From: Aquabacterium sp.
GTDB lineage: Bacteria; Pseudomonadota; Gammaproteobacteria; Burkholderiales; Burkholderiaceae_C
Direction of reading: 5' to 3'
Length of the DNA stretch: 8,033 bases
Assembly (NCBI GenBank): GCA_030654555.1
Contig: JAURXG010000144.1
Coordinates: 1 to 8,033, forward strand
Within the stretch, counting starts at the first letter, position 1. The number at the start of each line of letters is the position of its first letter. The translations under genes were made by a program, and so were the position numbers. Positions 6,176 through 8,033 of this stretch are shown one piece after another. The notes below the pieces were generated by a model, which worked only from the letters and a program-made list of their open reading frames with translations, was not told the origin of the DNA and ran no database searches.

Positions 6176-6949
6176 ATGAAGAGCTTGCCGTGGGTGGCCT
6201 GCGCCACCGTTGCGTTGCTGAGCAGCAGCGTTGTTGAGGCCACCGTCTACGAAGTACTGGGGCAAGACAGTCGGGACCTGATCACCCTCAATTGGTACGA
6301 CGATGTCGGCCACAACGCCCACAGCGATCTGGACGGCAGCAATCCGGTGACGCTCAGCGGCGTTGTCGATGTGTCGACCACCATGGGTCCGCTGGGTGGA
6401 CCAGAGCAACTGACCTACGGGCCCTTGTCGGCCATCGAGTTCGGAACCCACTCGGTGCAGATGCAGATCCAGACCTTTGCGGGAGGATCGGCCGGCACAC
6501 TAGCCGTGACCCTGAGTGGTATCACGCTACGACCCGAGGGGTCGGTGACTTTGGACGGCATCCATGGCGCGCTTGGACCGTTGCCTGTCGCGATTGGCGC
6601 CAGGTTGGGCACGCCTGTGCTGACTTACCAGTACACGTCGCTCTCCGGGGATGTGCTTGGAGGCGGATCCGCCAATCTGTGGCGCTACAGCCCGGATGTG
6701 CTTCAGGTGGCTGAGTTGCGCAGCAACGCACTGGACTACAACTGGATGGCGCAGTCGATGTGGCTGGCCTTGAGCGTGCCGGGCATCAATCTGATGGTCG
6801 ATGGCGCGCTGCGACAGGGCACGCTGGAAATCATGCTCGAACCCAGCTTCACAGCGGCCGCGGTACCCGAGCCCGCCACCTGGGCGCTGTGGCTGGGTGG
6901 CCTGGCCGCCCTGGGCGGCATCGCGCGCCGCCGCAGCACGGCAGCCTGA
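6176..6949 (+). CDS. PEP-CTERM sorting domain-containing exported protein
   Basis: This 257-residue protein has two clear ends and an unrecognised middle. Residues 1-22 are a Sec signal peptide (MKSLPWVACATVALLSSSVVEA) with cleavage expected after VEA. Residues 230-253 are a textbook PEP-CTERM signal: VPEPATWALW, a hydrophobic helix LGGLAALGGIA, then RRR. Such proteins are recognised by an exosortase (EpsH/XrtA type), which cleaves the tail at or near the PEP motif and releases or anchors them at the surface, usually in exopolysaccharide-producing bacteria. No exosortase gene is in this window. The mature part (23-229) is Gly/Ser/Thr/Leu-rich, probably beta-rich, with no Cys and no family I can name. 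The gene is the only one on the plus strand, divergent from the glycosyltransferase and convergent with cheZ. It uses codons scarce in its neighbours (CTA twice, CGA, AGT), hinting at a different origin. The export and sorting call is firm; the function is unknown. Confidence 0.9.
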   Translation: MKSLPWVACATVALLSSSVVEATVYEVLGQDSRDLITLNWYDDVGHNAHSDLDGSNPVTLSGVVDVSTTMGPLGGPEQLTYGPLSAIEFGTHSVQMQIQTFAGGSAGTLAVTLSGITLRPEGSVTLDGIHGALGPLPVAIGARLGTPVLTYQYTSLSGDVLGGGSANLWRYSPDVLQVAELRSNALDYNWMAQSMWLALSVPGINLMVDGALRQGTLEIMLEPSFTAAAVPEPATWALWLGGLAALGGIARRRSTAA

Positions 6950-6959
6950 CGCGCGCGAT
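6920..6959. terminator. 9-bp inverted repeat spanning the convergent gene ends; candidate bidirectional terminator
   Basis: ATCGCGCGC (6920-6928) and GCGCGCGAT (6951-6959) are perfect inverse complements. Inside the 22-nt loop, GCCG (6930-6933) and CGGC (6939-6942) can form a second small stem. The element covers the last codons and stop of the PEP-CTERM gene and reaches the last base of the cheZ stop (6959-6961). It can fold in the transcript of either strand, but no U-tract follows on either side. It may block read-through between convergent genes separated by only 9 bp. Efficiency cannot be judged by eye. Confidence 0.4.
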
Positions 6960-7591
6960 CAGAACCCCAGGCTGGCCAGCAGGTCGTCGACCTCGCCCTG
7001 GTTGCTGACCACGTCGGTGCGGCCCTCGGGGTTGACCACGGGGCCGTGCAGCACGCTGGGGTCGACCTTCTCGCGCTGGTCGGGTGGCACCACCTGCACC
7101 AGCAGCTTGACCAGGCTGTCCTCCAGGTCATTGGCCAGCGCCACCACCTTGGCCACCACCTGGCCGGTGAGGTCGTGGAAGTCCTGCGCCATCATGATGT
7201 CGGTGAGGTGCGCATCGATCAGCTTGGTGCGCGCCTCGACATCGTTGACGAAGTTGAACACCGCGCCCGAGGCCACGGCCTTGACCGGATCGGCCAGCAG
7301 TGCAGCGGCCAGCGCCCGGGTCTGCTCGGCGATCGCCGTGTGCTCGGCCTTGGCCTGGTCGACCGAGTTGAGCACCTTGTCGGCGGCGGCGGCCGTCTTG
7401 GTGGCGATGTAGCTGAGGCGGCTGCGCGCGTCGGGCAGGCCGTCGGTCGCCACCTGCAGCTTGGGCATCACGCCCAGCTGCTGCATGGTGTCGTGCAGCA
7501 GGCGGGTGATGCTGCCGAGCTGCTGGAACACCTCGGGTGAAGCCAGCACGCCCTGCTCGGGCAGCATGGCGGCGATGTCTTCCATTTTCAT
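6959..7591 (-). CDS. cheZ: CheZ, phosphatase of CheY-P
   Basis: CheZ removes the phosphate from CheY-P in the cytoplasm and so resets the flagellar motor signal. The 210-residue protein is near the usual CheZ length (E. coli 214). Residues about 20-170 are long helices expected to form the dimeric four-helix bundle. The diagnostic block MMAQDFHDLTGQVVAKV (133-149) contains D140 and Q144, which correspond to the catalytic D143 and Q147 of E. coli CheZ. After a Pro/Gly-rich linker, the last residues VDDLLASLGF match the C-terminal CheY-binding helix of E. coli CheZ almost exactly. An AGGGAG at 7598-7603 precedes the ATG by 6 nt; a second in-frame ATG is two codons later. It lies 20 bp after cheY on the same strand, the standard gene order, and both were probably one transcript. 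All key residues are intact, so it should be functional. Confidence 0.97.
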   Translation of the reverse strand: MKMEDIAAMLPEQGVLASPEVFQQLGSITRLLHDTMQQLGVMPKLQVATDGLPDARSRLSYIATKTAAAADKVLNSVDQAKAEHTAIAEQTRALAAALLADPVKAVASGAVFNFVNDVEARTKLIDAHLTDIMMAQDFHDLTGQVVAKVVALANDLEDSLVKLLVQVVPPDQREKVDPSVLHGPVVNPEGRTDVVSNQGEVDDLLASLGF

Positions 7592-7611
7592 GGCGTACTC
7601 CCTAGCGCTGG

Positions 7612-8010
7612 TCAGGCCGTGGCCGCCAGCTTCTGCATGATCTTGGTGACCTTCTCCTCCAGCGTGGCCTTGGTGAAAGGCTTGACCACGTAGCCGGCAG
7701 CGCCGCTCTGCGCCGCCAGCAGGATGTCCTCCTTGCGCGCTTCGGCCGTGACCATCAGCACCGGGATGTGCTTGAGGCTGTCCTCGGCCTTGACGGCCTT
7801 GAGCAGGTCGAAGCCGTTCATGTTGGGCATGTTGATGTCGCTGACCACGAAGTCGTACCGGTTGGTCTTGAGCATCTGCAAGGCGACTGCACCGTCTTCG
7901 GCTTCATCCACGTTGTTGCAGCCCATTTCCTTGAGCAGGCCGCGCACGATGCGGCGCATGGTGGAGAAGTCGTCGACGACCAGGAACTTGAGGTCGGAGG
8001 GATTGCTCAT
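7612..8010 (-). CDS. cheY: CheY, chemotaxis response regulator
   Basis: This 132-residue single-domain receiver has no output domain. CheA phosphorylates it, and CheY-P binds FliM at the flagellar switch to change rotation. The acidic pair D13/D14, phosphoacceptor D58 (in SDINMPNMNG), T88, Y107 and K110 are all present, at E. coli CheY numbering plus one. Residue 59 is Ile where E. coli has Trp58, as in many CheY proteins. VTAEARKEDILLAAQSGAAG and VVKPFT are characteristic of chemotaxis CheY rather than other receivers. GAGGA (8016-8020) lies 5 nt before the ATG. With cheZ downstream it forms the tail of a chemotaxis/flagellar operon that should continue past the right edge. The gene is complete and looks functional. 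Confidence 0.97.
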   Translation of the reverse strand: MSNPSDLKFLVVDDFSTMRRIVRGLLKEMGCNNVDEAEDGAVALQMLKTNRYDFVVSDINMPNMNGFDLLKAVKAEDSLKHIPVLMVTAEARKEDILLAAQSGAAGYVVKPFTKATLEEKVTKIMQKLAATA

Positions 8011-8033
8011 GTCTGTCCTCGGGGCTGGGGCAA

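Noticed and set aside
1..8033. CRISPR array, tRNA/rRNA, IS ends or attachment sites
   Set aside because: No regularly spaced repeats, tRNA-like cloverleaf, transposase or integrase coding sequence, or terminal repeats were seen on either strand.

Overview
The window reads as chromosome from a GC-rich betaproteobacterium, most likely Burkholderiales and plausibly the Rubrivivax/Leptothrix/Aquincola side. Four things point there: high GC with strong third-position bias, a cheY-cheZ pair (CheZ is largely limited to beta- and gammaproteobacteria), a PEP-CTERM sorting-signal protein, and a LapB/LapC/LapE-type type I secretion system. No tRNA, rRNA, CRISPR array, IS element or phage gene is visible. 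The genus is inference only.

Layout, left to right. Positions 1-372 (-) hold the N-terminal part of a TolC-family outer-membrane channel, cut by the window edge. A 182-bp gap (373-554) holds a run of GC-rich inverted repeats. Positions 555-1778 (-) encode an HlyD-family periplasmic adaptor and 1775-4120 (-) an ABC permease/ATPase with a degenerate C39-like N-terminal domain. These two genes overlap by ATGA. After 59 bp comes a TPR-plus-GT41 (O-GlcNAc-transferase-like) glycosyltransferase, whose best-supported start is a GTG at 5964. The 211-bp divergent region 5965-6175 contains two sets of inverted repeats. Positions 6176-6949 (+) encode an exported PEP-CTERM protein, the only plus-strand gene. 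It ends 9 bp from the convergent cheZ (6959-7591, -), which follows cheY (7612-8010, -) by 20 bp.

How the genes may work together. Transcribed right to left, glycosyltransferase, ABC, HlyD and TolC look like one export unit. The ABC protein, adaptor and outer-membrane channel would form a one-step conduit for a large, probably RTX-like surface adhesin that is not in this window. The GT41 enzyme is a cytoplasmic candidate for glycosylating the exported protein before secretion (inference). cheY-cheZ is the tail of a chemotaxis cluster that continues to the right and belongs to a different system. The PEP-CTERM gene sits between the two blocks, with its own strong ribosome-binding site, slightly lower GC and some codons rare in its neighbours, so it may be a separate insertion.

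All six protein-coding families are recognisable, and I do not see a clearly undescribed system. The points most worth following are the GT41-T1SS pairing, the hairpin-rich gap separating the outer-membrane channel gene from its pump genes, the mutually exclusive hairpins in front of the PEP-CTERM gene, and the inverted repeat spanning both stop codons of the convergent pair.
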